Shown here piece by piece: positions 1-10,580 of a stretch of DNA of 64,000 nucleotides (position 1 is the stretch's first letter; every line of letters starts with the position of its first letter). The position numbers were made by a program, and so were the translations under genes. The DNA comes from Flaccisagitta enflata. Taxonomy: Eukaryota; Chaetognatha; Sagittoidea; Aphragmophora. Under the pieces are notes generated by a model. It ran no database searches. It had not been told where the DNA came from and saw only the letters and a list, made by a program, of their open reading frames with translations. Location: contig OZ231127.1 of assembly GCA_965153355.1 (NCBI GenBank), forward strand, positions 7,440,001 to 7,504,000. The letters are read 5' to 3'.

Positions 1-2045
1 AAAGAAATCAAGCAGGAAAAAGAAAACTTAAGCCAGTGAAGAAAATATCATTACTGCTACTCTGTCCGTTTGTCTACGTTTTAGAATGACAAATGAATAT
101 CCCCCACAAGAAATTCACTCTTGCATATGTGAAAATTAGTTTGTTCCATGCTTGGTGCAAATTAAAACATTCAAATTTTGAGGAATGGTTAAAAAAGATT
201 CAAATCAAGCCACAATCATTTAAGAGGGAAAAAGGAAGTAAAAGAAGTGAAAAGTCGCTGACCCACACTCAAGAAAGAGATGAGATTGAATGTCAAAGGT
301 AACAATACAACTGCCTATTGCGCGTTTTCAAATTAGATACATCCCATGAATTTCTGCCACATACGCCAAGAATTATTGGTTTGATGGAAAATGGCTTTTT
401 AGCATTTGAGCAAACTTGATCATTATCATAACAAACCACCTGTCCTCAGCCTTTTTTGTCAATGGGAGGCCTTCACTATCATGATGGGATACCAAAGGTT
501 GGATATAAAATGGCAATCATACTGCATGATGATGTACCCAGCCTGTGTGTTGGCCATATGTGACCATATATTGGACATCAATATCCAGGATTGTGCCATT
601 AAAGGCAATTACGCAACATTTGTTGTTAAAATTAGCAACTTCAGCACATTTGAAAGTTGGTAAATTCAGCAACATTACCAACTTATAAAGAAGGGGTTTC
701 AAATGGTTGTGAAATTAGCAACTTTAACACAAAACAATTTCATCCATGTTTTTCCATGTTTTGAGAAGAGGAGTATCCCAACTTTTTTTCCCCAAAAGGT
801 CCTCACCCTTGGGGCAACATTTGAGGAAAAAATGAAGAAATTTGAAGATGACGTATTTTGAGAAAAATGAGCAAAAACATTTTTTTCCTATGTTTTCTAT
901 GTTAAATGCCATTGGTAGAATTAGCAATGTCGCTGATTTCACAACACCATGTGTTAATATCACTAACTCTGCATTCTCCCAGCTGTCTATAGTTAATTAC
1001 GGTTAATAATGGTTAGTAGTTGATAGAGTTTACCTATACGCTTTTTTATCCGCCACCTCTACCGGAAGTGGCTGATAAGACGCAAAAACGTATTTGGCGC
1101 CAAAATGAGTTTCCCATTGGCGTTTTTCAGGTTTTCACTTGGCAATGAAGGAGTAGTAAGATTTAGGGAATTCATAGTGGAATTTTTGTGATCATTTTGA
1201 AAATTTTTTTAAAATTTTCAGAACTTTTTTACTAGCATCAAAAATTTATTTTCATTCTTTATTTCTTTTTTTTTCATCAGTTTTCATATTTCATGATTCA
1301 CTTTTCATTTTTTTTACTTTTGACTTTTTATTTTTAAACTTTCACTTTTCACTTTTTACTTCTTTTTTCCTTTTCATTTTTAACTTTTCTCTTTTCATTT
1401 GTTTGTCTTTTTTTTTCTTTTTTTTTTTTTGCTTCATTTTTCATTTTTCATTTTTTTATTTTCACATTTCATTCATTACTTTTTACTAATTTTTTTGTTT
1501 TTAATGTACCATACTTTTAAAAATTCTGTTGTCACTTTTTTTATATTTATATTTAATGTTTTTACTGATATTTTTTCATTAATCATATTTCATGGTTATA
1601 TGTATTTCACCAGTTGATTTGTTTTGATAAAACAAAAAAATAAAGTAAATAAATGCTCGATGATTCTCCCTCATGCTTATATCAAGATTGTATCATCCCA
1701 AAAGAAATGCTGAAATGAGTCTGTTTGTGAGTGTTCTCTCTGTTCCTCTCTCTCTCTCTCTCTCTCTCTCTTACTATGCACCTGCGATTTCAGATTTTTT
1801 TAGACCATATGTTTTGGCTGTATCAATCCTCTGGTTACATGAAGTGACGACCAAATCGCTCTCTCTCTCTCTCTCTCTCTCTCTCGCTCTCGCTCTCGCT
1901 CTCTCTCGCTCTTTCTCTCTCTGGACAACAAAGAAAGAATATCAAAGGACCCATAGATGAGACTGAGTAGCAAGAAAAATCAAATGGCCAATCATATTTT
2001 CATGAATTGTCCTTTATTCTGTTAAAGTCTCGATCTTGGTTTGGG

Positions 2046-2124
<79 letters not shown>

Positions 2125-2222
2125 ATCTATCAAAACGGAGATATCACATCAATGGCCATGCTCTTAATAATCTGTATCCATAACTAAAAAATAGTAACAA
2201 AATTTCGATTTTCTTTTATAAT
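1..2222. other. gene-free, T-rich flank
   Basis: No coding region is supported here. About 1200-1620 is T-rich low-complexity sequence, so the short reading frames in it are compositional. The only ordered repeats I see are (CT)n runs listed separately. The right edge carries ATTGA at 2223-2227, the left target-site duplication of the BEL element. Confidence 0.7.
1745..2123. repeat. three (CT)n microsatellites
   Basis: Dinucleotide CT runs lie at about 1746-1771, 1859-1920 (with a few CG interruptions) and 2050-2123. They translate as Leu-Ser repeats in the plus frames and are not coding. Confidence 0.95.
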
Positions 2223-2227
2223 ATTGA

Positions 2228-2719
2228 TATATGATCTTTTGTCTATCTTTTCATGCGTTATCGTCGTTGCCATGAATATTTCCTTGTTTGGTGGCGCTGC
2301 AGTCGCCCAAGCATGAGCGCGTTAGTTTTGAGCTTGACTTGTTATCGTACGAGCTTACCTGTCGTGTCCGAGCTTCTCGTTGGTCAGATTAGTCCTAAGT
2401 GAGGAGACCTTTGAGCTGCCCTCTCGTCATTGGTCAACTTACCTTTCGTCACGCGGTAGCGCCTGAGAGTTGGTAACACCCCACGTCCTTATACGCGATT
2501 GTTTGCTCTAGCAATTCAGTATTCGGCAGTGAGGCCTAAAAGGTAACTATTTCTCTTAGTATTATCATGATTTAGTACTGCGTCTATGTACTTTTCTAAC
2601 ATTTCCTTTTGCAAGTGTATTTAGGAGTTTAACTATTCTGTCCACCAGATTTGACGTCTTCTACATCGCTATCGTTTCTTATGGTTGTCAATACATCTCT
2701 CTATGGTCATTTACAGTTG
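2228..2719 (+). repeat. 5' LTR, left part (492 bp)
   Basis: Matches the 3' LTR from its first base (TATATGATC...) to the CAGTTG at 2714-2719, where an inserted transposon starts. Together with the 60-bp right part at 6487-6546 it sums to 552 bp, exactly the 3' LTR length. Confidence 0.95.
2490..2518 (+). promoter_or_regulatory. putative LTR core promoter (5' copy)
   Basis: TATACG at 2490-2495 lies 28 bp before the A of TTCAGT (A at 2518), the spacing of a TATA box and an Initiator. The 3' LTR has TATAAG in the same place, so the 5' copy carries one substitution in the box. Promoter function is inferred from sequence only. Confidence 0.45.
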
Positions 2720-3461
2720 GTTAAATTTTTCTTCAGGCGGTCAAGTGACATAAAAAGTTTTCATCTTTTAAAACTGTTTGAAACTCGCCATAGCCTCTCC
2801 TAGAAACCACCTCAAGTCATTCCCAAGGATAATGGCGCTTAACGAATTGTAGCACGCCGGCAAATGCAAGTTTTTACTTAATTATGCAAATTAGGGAAAT
2901 GAACAAGAGTGCGCGGCTGCTCAGAACAAAACTTTTTTGTGCAGGGATCATATAGAAAGTCTTTTTAGATGGAAAATCGCATCGTCATGAAAGAGACTGT
3001 CCATCCATATTTATGTCCGTCCGTGTCCATGTGTCCGCCCGTCCATATGTCTTGTCCATGTCGTTCAGTCCATGTATATCCGTCTTTATAATCTACGTAC
3101 GCTCGTTCATTCATGGCTTCTTCCATCCATATTCCTGTCCCTCCATAGTGCTGTTTGTCCTTACGCCCGTCTGTCCTTGAGTCCATCCGTCCCTACGCGC
3201 ATCTATCTGTGGTCTAAGAAAGCTACTTTAAGCGGTTTTACGCTTGGCGGAAGACGCATAGTCGCCAATTGGACTCTCTTGCGTGCGCGATAAAAAGCTA
3301 AGTCGCAGGAAAAAATTGGGAAGGACGCATCTAACACCTCTGACAAAATTAGGCGAACTGCGGTTGAATATCATCCATTTTAGCATAACAAAGGTATTTG
3401 AATGACAGTTGGGGATATGTTCACACTATCTGGGGTAGATTCCAATCAAATTCCATTAAAA

Positions 3462-3516
3462 AGCTACGTTTAAAAAGCTATGTTTAAAAAGCTACGTTTA
3501 AAAAGCTACGTTTTAC
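3462..3516. repeat. short tandem repeat, ~15-bp unit
   Basis: AAAAGCTACGTTT-type units repeat about four times with one T/C variation. Confidence 0.8.
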
Positions 3517-4017
3517 AGTCATTAAATGCCATTTTTTGATAGGAAACAGTCCCACTATGTCCATTTCTACTAGTTATCTTTTTGTACAATTTTGTCAGTT
3601 TCAGGAGCTGCCCCTGTTTATTCCTTGGCCCTCTCTTCCTAAAAACCATTAAAAGAATAACTGTCCAGTCATCGAAGACAAACGGCTTGGGTATATATCA
3701 CGGAAAAAGAAAGGAACGCAAATCAACGAAGATTTCACACTTTCGATAGAAGTTAAAGATTTGACATAGAAATAGCAAAATATCATACTTTGACGTGGTA
3801 GAGCAACAGAGAGGAGCTATTTACCGGTAGAAGGGTGAGAAGGTAATCAGTCGGAAATGGTCAATCGGATTTTAACCGATTTTCACCACAATATTTCTAC
3901 AAGAAAATGGCACGTATTTACAGCTGTTTTTCGTCCTAGGTCACCCCATCTCTCAGATTTCAGGCCTGAGACGGGAGATTTCAGGCCTGAGAGGGCCTAG
4001 GCCTAGTCCCCTGTGCT

Positions 4018-4135
4018 CTACAGGACTTCGTCCCCTTCGGGGCCGCTGCCCTGCTTCCTCTCATTCTGATGTACAACCATGAAAAGCAGGGCAACGGTTA
4101 TCGCTGACCACATATTGCCCTTAAATGACCTGTTT
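4018..4135. repeat. dispersed GGCCGCTGCCC repeat
   Basis: A segment with a GGGGCCGCTGCCC core followed by GCAACGGTTATCGCTGACC. An inverted copy lies at about 48531-48640. Shorter GGCAGCGGCCC fragments recur at about 4345, 16250, 17566 and 28355. Family unknown. Confidence 0.6.
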
Positions 4136-4887
4136 TGTAATTTTTCCATGTTATTCAATGTGGTTTCCATGTTATTCATGTTATTGTCCATGTTATTCGA
4201 TATTATTTCCATGATATTCAAGTTTGTATTATGTCAATTTCCCATGTTATTCAATGGGAATTTGAGGCTTAAGGAGCTTGGGGGGGGGGGGGACCGGATG
4301 GACATAGGGACGGATATATGGAAATTCACCCCTGTCCTACAGGACATCGGCCCTTTGGGCCCGCTGCCAGAAAAAGGCCGGATATACGGCAACACAGAAC
4401 ACAGTCGCGGACGGTTGGGCAGGGGCAGTAATGCAAAAACCAACACAGCAAGGTGAAGAATCGCATGTCCTCGACTGAATAGAAATATTTGATGGTTGGA
4501 ATACTTTGGATCATAGCTTTATAGCTCAATTCGTGCCATTTCACTTTTTTTTGCCATTGAGCTGGGACCTTTTGGCCGGTTTTAGGCCAGAACGGCTGCT
4601 CCGCTTTAGTCGATATCTCTGAAGTCATGTACAATCGTGTAGTTGTACATTTGCGAATTTCTATACCAAATTTGGATATAAGCTTTGTGAAACATCACAC
4701 CCCGTTTTAATCATTTGTAAGAAAAATCACTTTTTTCAATTTTTGGAGAAACTATCAAAATTTAGGATCACTTATGAGTAGTTAGGCCCATCAACATAAA
4801 AAAATTCTCGTGATATGAATTCATTTATTCACTTTGAGAAGTTTCAAGCAAAAAAATCTGGTAATATGTAATGCACATATTGATTTT

Positions 4888-5029
4888 ATTCGCGGACACG
4901 CGACTCCGCCTTACCGTGTCGGTCGGTCCGATGATTGGTCCGTCCGTCACATTTTTGAATTCCAAGCGGTTTTCGCATTACTGCTCCTGCCCAACCGTCC
5001 GCGACTGGATTGCCGTGTATCCGGCCTTG
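4888..5029 (+). mobile_element. Helentron-like short element, copy a
   Basis: The 5' hairpin CGCGGACACGCGACT is preceded by a slightly decayed start, followed by GTCGGTCGGTCC. The 3' subterminal GTCCGCGACT complements the 5' arm AGTCGCGGAC seen in sister copies. The terminal hairpin GCCGTGTATCCGGC precedes CTTG. A T-run flanks the 3' end. It lies within the 2720-6480 transposon. Confidence 0.6.
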
Positions 5030-5169
5030 TTTTTAGTTATTTATGCCAATATTCCCCGGTATTTGGCCAATTGGTCCAATTGGAACAGCTCTAATCCTCA
5101 TAGGAAGGCAGAGTTAAGGCCAGTATTCGAGCCTCGCTTGATAAAGAATTAGTGAATGAACGTTTTTGA

Positions 5170-5284
5170 TGAATGAATGAATGAATGAATGAATGAATGA
5201 ATGAACAAATGAATGAATGAATGAATGAACAAATGAATGAACAAATGAATGAACAAATGAATGAATGAACGAATGAATGAAAAT
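5170..5284. repeat. (AATG)n array
   Basis: Tetranucleotide repeat with regular AACA interruptions. The reverse-strand frame reads as HSFI repeats and is not a gene. Confidence 0.95.
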
Positions 5285-5525
5285 GAATGTCGCATGACAT
5301 GAGAGGGGATAGGAATGAAGAAATACATCAGAATCAGCTGTTTTGCTCATTTCAAACATTTGCGTGACCAACCGGCTGACCGACCAACCAACTGACGGAC
5401 ATGACGTTTTATGCGCGGATGCACTTAAAAAGCCCAACGGTAATAGAGAGAGAGCCTACTTACAAAATTTCATGGTCCTTACTCTCGTACTTCCATAGTT
5501 ATCCCACCTTTTAACAATCTGACAT

Positions 5526-5574
<49 letters not shown>
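5526..5574. repeat. (ACG)n microsatellite
   Basis: About 16 ACG triplets in a row. Confidence 0.95.
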
Positions 5575-6486
5575 AACTTTAGGATGAAATCATTAATTTG
5601 AAGCATCTACTAGTGTTTCCCCATCATAAAATCACATTTCCATTCGTCAGAACAATTGAAATATAGTTAAATTACGTTACGCTCATTTTCAGCCGATTGT
5701 CTTAAAATCTCGGAAATAGGGTCATTGTTCTACGTGGCCCACTCGATACTACATGATTCAACGATTCTGTTTTCTCTTTTCACAGTGTAGAAAACTTGCT
5801 AATGGAGGTATATGAGAGGCAAAAATCAATGTTGAATGCCAAACCATGGAACATGACCAAATATCAACTCATGTGACAAAATGGAACACCAATGTCTTAA
5901 AATCATGGAAATAGGGTCAATCTTGAAGCGAGAGAAAAAATGACTTTTGTCAAGGTTCTGACAAAATAAACGAATGTCTTTGCTCACTTAGGCACAGGTC
6001 TAGGGAGCGGTGTTGAAAAACCGCTTTAAATCACTGTTAGATCCCCAGAAAGAAAAAAAAGTTGGTTGTATTGAGTTGATGTAATTAAAGCCTGTATGCC
6101 GTAGTTGATACTATAACTTTCAAGAAGAATATCTCGAGTAAAAGTGAAGATATCGCCATGATTTTTTTTTTAGTTTTCTCTCATAGCCCAACAGAGATAG
6201 TAAGACGCCTTCTTTGATCCGTTGGAGGCTAGACAGGCTAGAAAATTGTTCATATCTATTTGTTACATATTTGTACACAATTTTTAGCGATAATCTAACA
6301 TTATTTTGGACGGAAATAAAGAAAAAAATGCGATTATTTTAGAAAATTTCAATGCATACACTCAAATACGGACTTGATCAATTGTTTCGGGCACATGAAA
6401 CCGCTTGGAGAAATAATCAGTACCTGAGACGGAAGAAAATAGCAAAAAAATCACCTTCACCCCCTGACAAAAAATTTAACCAGTTG

Positions 6487-6546
6487 TCATTCCTTCGTCC
6501 GCGAAACTAGCAAGCCGAATACGCAAATGGCCTAGCCATTACTAAA
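6487..6546 (+). repeat. 5' LTR, right part (60 bp)
   Basis: Continues the LTR after the inserted transposon and ends ACTAAA like the 3' LTR. One G/A difference from the 3' copy is visible. Confidence 0.93.
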
Positions 6547-7325
6547 GTCAAATCTTCATCCTCTTCGCGATAAAGAAGTCAGTCAAGTTAACGTCTCATC
6601 CATTCCTAGTGGAGTTTTAACCACCGGGACTACAAAGATCCATTTTTTCTCCCTCAAGTTTGGCGGGGATCTAGTGAAGTCCCGCCGTCCTTCGTCTTCG
6701 GTGGTCTTCGCAAATTGACCCGATTTTCTGGTTGGAAAACTAACCACCAGATTCGTCCTTTTCCCTCATCGTCTTCGGTGGTCTTTGCAGAAGTTGAGCC
6801 GCCAATTTTCTGGTTGGAAATCTAACCACCAGAATTGTAGAAACGAAGATTCGCCCTTTTCCCTCATCAACCTCATCTCTCTCCTTCAGTTAAGTCCTTA
6901 GTTTGAATCATCGTGACATCGTTATTTCTTTATCTCCCTCTTTCTTAAGTCATCGTCGTTCTCCCTCTTTCTACACTCACTCGAATTTTCTCTCTTTCCA
7001 AGTCAACTCTCTTTCTCCCTCAAAGTTATAAGTTAATCTACACTCGAATCTCTCTTTGTCTCTTTCTCTCTTATGATAACGCTGGCATTAATCCCGTCGT
7101 TATTTGGTGGTAGTCAAGTTACCGCCGCTCGCAATTTGGTCACCAAACGCAAATTTATGGTTCCTCGTCTTTTTCATCGTCGGATCGATGACGCGGCGAG
7201 ATTAGCAAGACAAGTTTCGTCTATTCAAGGAAACAAGTGAGAGGTACCACGCCGCCTTACTCGAACCCGAAAGCCCTGAAAACATCGCGGTAATTAATTC
7301 GTACAATTCATTACTTTCTGAATTA
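6547..7325 (+). other. BEL leader region with internal duplication
   Basis: Untranslated leader between LTR and gag. An imperfect direct duplication (about 6692-6768 and 6768-6868) shares GTCTTCGGTGGTCTT, TTTTCTGGTTGGAAA, CTAACCACCAGA and CCTTTTCCCTCAT. From about 7162 to 7237 a second frame encodes plausible Gag-like sequence that stops at TGA 7238-7240, where the downstream gag frame takes over. The original Gag start was therefore probably upstream and a frame change now separates it. Confidence 0.6.
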
Positions 7326-10300
7326 ATGGTCAACGTTGGTCTTTTTAGCACGGAGGAACAACCTGATATAGTTAAAGCGAATTTGGCCGAAAAGCTCCGC
7401 CAATTCAAAGTGATTAGTATCAAGTACGATATATTTTTACAAGGCCGGGAAAATCCCGATGATGATTTATCAGTAGTAGGCAATTCGTTTAACTCCCTTT
7501 TGTCTGAATTACTGACCAATCTTAATCTCTTCAATCCTGAGGACAGAGAGTACATCGAAAACGCGAAAAAGCGAACATATATCCCTCAAATTCGTCGCCG
7601 TCTCTCAAGAGCAAGAGATAGAGCTAATTCTCGATCCCGCTCTGAATCACGCTCCACCCTCCCCTCAAGTACAGAATCGTCTTTCGCATCTACATCGGAA
7701 ACTTCAGCCGTACAGATGGGCGATGCTGCAGCCAAAGCGGCAGCAGCCGCTGACAAGGAGAAGAAGACAGCTCGAATTTGGCAGTTAAAGTTGGAGATGG
7801 AGGCAGCCGAAAGAAAGGCCAAATTGGCAAAGATTGAGTCTCAAGAGAAGAAAGCGGCTCTCATGCAGGCCGCGATCGACGAAGGACTAGCCTCAAGTCT
7901 TGCCGAGGTGGTTACCATCGACGATGAGGACGACCCTCAAGCCGCCGCCGCCGCCGCCCCTTCCCCTTCGAATGCGGCAATTGGTGATCTCTCCCAGATT
8001 CTTGGTGGACAAAAGGTTAAGTCCTCTAGTCCGTCAGACGATCAGAAATTTGAGAGCGGTCATACAGCCTACAGTAAATTTGTAGTAAAATTTAAAAGCG
8101 AGGTTTTGGATGTCAAGGGTCTCTCAGATGAGGACAAATTCGTTCAGTTACAAGACAGAACAAAGGGAGAGGCAAAGGAGATAGTTGAAAACTTCATCTA
8201 TCTAGATGATAAGGCAGCAGCTCTCTCACAAGCCCTGAGTGAGTTGAAGTTCTATTTTGGCAAACGGACAGGCAGTGCCCAGGCCAGTTTGAACAAGATA
8301 ACAGAAGGTAAAGAGGTCAATGCAAGCTCAGCTGACAGCATTAAGGGACTCTTACAGGAGATTCAGTCCATGGTTTCGTTTGCCAAGGCGACAAAGGAGG
8401 ATTCGTTTCTTAGCCTTGATGCCACAGTTTTGGCTATTGTCAAAAAGCGGTTTAGCCATGTCATGAAGCGTGCCTTCTCCAAATCCTCAGTCAAGGCAGA
8501 AGATAATAATGAAAAAGTCGATGTTCAGTTTCTCATTCAGTTTCTCAAAGACTGGTTCTCAACCCTAAACAGAACCTATGGTATGTCAGCTCTTTCGGAG
8601 CCAAAGACGGTTTCATCCTCTTCATCTTCTTCCTCCCCTTCCTCCTCGAGTTTCAAATCAGGTGGAACGCGACCGAATTCAGGCCCGGCAAAGATGGGAA
8701 CGACTCCCAAGGCCAGCGTCGGTGCCTTGCAAGCTCAAGGAATTTCTCCCCCTCAACAGCAGCAAGTTCAGCAGCCGCAGCAACAACAGCAGCCGCGGCA
8801 ACCTCGACAGCAGTTTTGCCAGCAACCTTGGCAGCAGTCTCTACAGCAACAGCAGCCTTCATGGACTCCGACCAGCCTTCAGTGGGGTCAACAGCCAGGT
8901 CAACAGTATGAAGTTTGCATCTATTGTTCAAATCCGCATTTGCTTGATTCGTGTTGCACATTCAGTCAGTTGAGTCTCACACAGAGGAAGGATTTCATAT
9001 TCAAGCAGCGCCTCTGTTTTAAATGCCTAGGTCGCGACCACCGCGCCAGTGAGTGTCCAGTTCAAGTTCAATGCTTGCTTTGCAATCGAATTGGTCATCA
9101 TACCTTACTTCATTCCAGTCCTCTTCCCTCTCAGACCACGAATGCAGCCAATTCCCAGTCCAGCGTGGCCAACCCTGCCCTATCTCAAGCATCTAGACCT
9201 GGTGTTCAGAACCGGCTACTTCAACTTTCTGGATCCCAAGCTCCAGCAAGCAATGTGGTAACCAATGCAGCCCCTGCAAGCACTGCTGCCAACTGTGGTA
9301 CAAGGGAAGCCCCCAACCAGGTGAATGTTTCGTTAGTTGAATCAAGTGTTGATTTCTGTTTTCGGCCCATTTTCGCAATGAAAGTTGGTCTGCCTAATGG
9401 TCAGTCAGTCAAGGCTTGTGGTTTATTTGATACTGGCTCTAATAAGACTTTGGTCAGTAAAGAATTTCAACAGCAGTATAGAGTAAAGACTAGCAAGCAG
9501 TTTGTGACTCTCAATGGTCTCGGAACAACCTCTTCCGGCCAAAGGGAGATTGCCAAGATTTCTCTCCAGTCCCTGGTGGATCCCAACGCCAGTGCCTCCG
9601 AAGTCGAAGCTTTCGTGGTAGAGTCCCTCCCAGTCAACGGATCCCATATCGCCAGACAGGTTCATGTGAAGCAGAAAGATGTCGAATTGATTGAATTGCC
9701 TGTCAACACTGTTTCAATTCTCATTGGCACTGATATGGCCGCAGCCTTTGTTCCTTTCGAGACTCGTCATTCAGATGCATCATCGCCATTAGCTCTGAAT
9801 ACTCCTTATGGTTGGTCGTTGATGGGCCCAACTGGTGGCGCCGCTTCCAAAGCTGCGTGGGCGGCTCTCGTTACGGTGGATGAAGGTCGCCGCCTCAATG
9901 AACAGTTGGAGCAGATGTTCCGCGCCGACTTTCCCGATTCGCCATCAACGAAGTTGGGACGATCTCTCAAAGATCAACAAGCTGAGAAGATCATGCAAGA
10001 TGGTTGCAAGTTTGTGGATGGTCGCTACGAGATTCCTCTCCTTTGGGACAAAGGCCGCGAAGCAACTGCGGCGATGATCCCCAGCGCCGCATCTGAAGTC
10101 ACTGCGAAGACCCGCACCCTCAAGATGGCGAAGAGGCTTCGCAATTCTCCTCACCTCAAAAAGGTAGTTGAAGATTCAATTGAAAAGTTATTGAAGGAAG
10201 GTTGGGCTGAAATTGTGCCTAACCCAGGACTCAGATCTGATCTCACATGGTATCTCCCTGCAGTTCTCAGTGAGAGGAAAGGGAAGCATAGATTTTGTCT

Positions 10301-10580
10301 AGATGGTGCTGCCACTTCCTGCGGCGTGAGCCTCAATTCCATGTTGCTCACAGGTGAGGGCCCCATGGTCACTATTTTCAACGCCCTCTCAAATGCGAGG
10401 CGTTACGATTACTTTGCTTGCGGTGATATAGCTGCCTTCTTTCATCAAGTTCTTATCCCACCCGAAGATCGAGACGCTCTCAGGTTCTTTCAATGGATTC
10501 CCGGGCAAGAAGATAAGTTGGAGTGCATCCGCATGCTCCGGAACATCTTCGGCGCTGCCTGCTCCTATTCGATTTCCTAA
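7326..10580 (+). CDS. BEL gag-protease-RT (N-terminal part), 1084 codons
   Basis: Gag-pol polyprotein, first part. The Gag N-terminus (residues 1-90) is followed by an Arg/Ser stretch, a Lys/Ala-rich coiled-coil-like helix (about 130-190), a DUF1759-like capsid region (about 240-400) and a Gln-rich linker (about 478-540). Three cysteine clusters follow at about 531-590, including the zinc knuckle CFKCLGRDHRASEC. The retroviral-type aspartic protease has its DTGS at 702-705. RT begins at about 980, with motif A CGDIAAFF around residue 1034. The frame stops (TAA 10578-10580) right after GAACS, in the middle of the RT fold. Reading continues in the same frame afterwards, so this looks like one nonsense change or a compensated small indel rather than a natural boundary. 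The first ATG is used here. Sequence upstream suggests the ancestral start lay before it. Confidence 0.93.
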   Translation: MVNVGLFSTEEQPDIVKANLAEKLRQFKVISIKYDIFLQGRENPDDDLSVVGNSFNSLLSELLTNLNLFNPEDREYIENAKKRTYIPQIRRRLSRARDRANSRSRSESRSTLPSSTESSFASTSETSAVQMGDAAAKAAAAADKEKKTARIWQLKLEMEAAERKAKLAKIESQEKKAALMQAAIDEGLASSLAEVVTIDDEDDPQAAAAAAPSPSNAAIGDLSQILGGQKVKSSSPSDDQKFESGHTAYSKFVVKFKSEVLDVKGLSDEDKFVQLQDRTKGEAKEIVENFIYLDDKAAALSQALSELKFYFGKRTGSAQASLNKITEGKEVNASSADSIKGLLQEIQSMVSFAKATKEDSFLSLDATVLAIVKKRFSHVMKRAFSKSSVKAEDNNEKVDVQFLIQFLKDWFSTLNRTYGMSALSEPKTVSSSSSSSSPSSSSFKSGGTRPNSGPAKMGTTPKASVGALQAQGISPPQQQQVQQPQQQQQPRQPRQQFCQQPWQQSLQQQQPSWTPTSLQWGQQPGQQYEVCIYCSNPHLLDSCCTFSQLSLTQRKDFIFKQRLCFKCLGRDHRASECPVQVQCLLCNRIGHHTLLHSSPLPSQTTNAANSQSSVANPALSQASRPGVQNRLLQLSGSQAPASNVVTNAAPASTAANCGTREAPNQVNVSLVESSVDFCFRPIFAMKVGLPNGQSVKACGLFDTGSNKTLVSKEFQQQYRVKTSKQFVTLNGLGTTSSGQREIAKISLQSLVDPNASASEVEAFVVESLPVNGSHIARQVHVKQKDVELIELPVNTVSILIGTDMAAAFVPFETRHSDASSPLALNTPYGWSLMGPTGGAASKAAWAALVTVDEGRRLNEQLEQMFRADFPDSPSTKLGRSLKDQQAEKIMQDGCKFVDGRYEIPLLWDKGREATAAMIPSAASEVTAKTRTLKMAKRLRNSPHLKKVVEDSIEKLLKEGWAEIVPNPGLRSDLTWYLPAVLSERKGKHRFCLDGAATSCGVSLNSMLLTGEGPMVTIFNALSNARRYDYFACGDIAAFFHQVLIPPEDRDALRFFQWIPGQEDKLECIRMLRNIFGAACSYSIS

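Larger units (their letters stand above)
2720..6480. mobile_element. 3.76-kb TIR DNA transposon (non-autonomous) inserted in the 5' LTR
   Basis: The left end GTTAAATTTTTCTTCAGG and the inverted right end GTTAAATTTTTTGTCAGG form imperfect terminal inverted repeats of about 28 bp. CAGTTG is present on both sides (2714-2719 and 6481-6486) and once, as CGGTTG, at the uninterrupted site in the 3' LTR. This gives a 6-bp target duplication and a direct empty-site comparison. No transposase-like frame is visible inside. The content is AT-rich sequence, a 15-bp tandem repeat, a Helentron-like insertion, (AATG)n and (ACG)n. The superfamily is not assigned. Confidence 0.85.

Noticed and set aside
6547-6570. 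tRNA primer-binding site after the 5' LTR
   Set aside because: GTCAAATCTTCATCC does not let me name a tRNA; stating one would be a guess.
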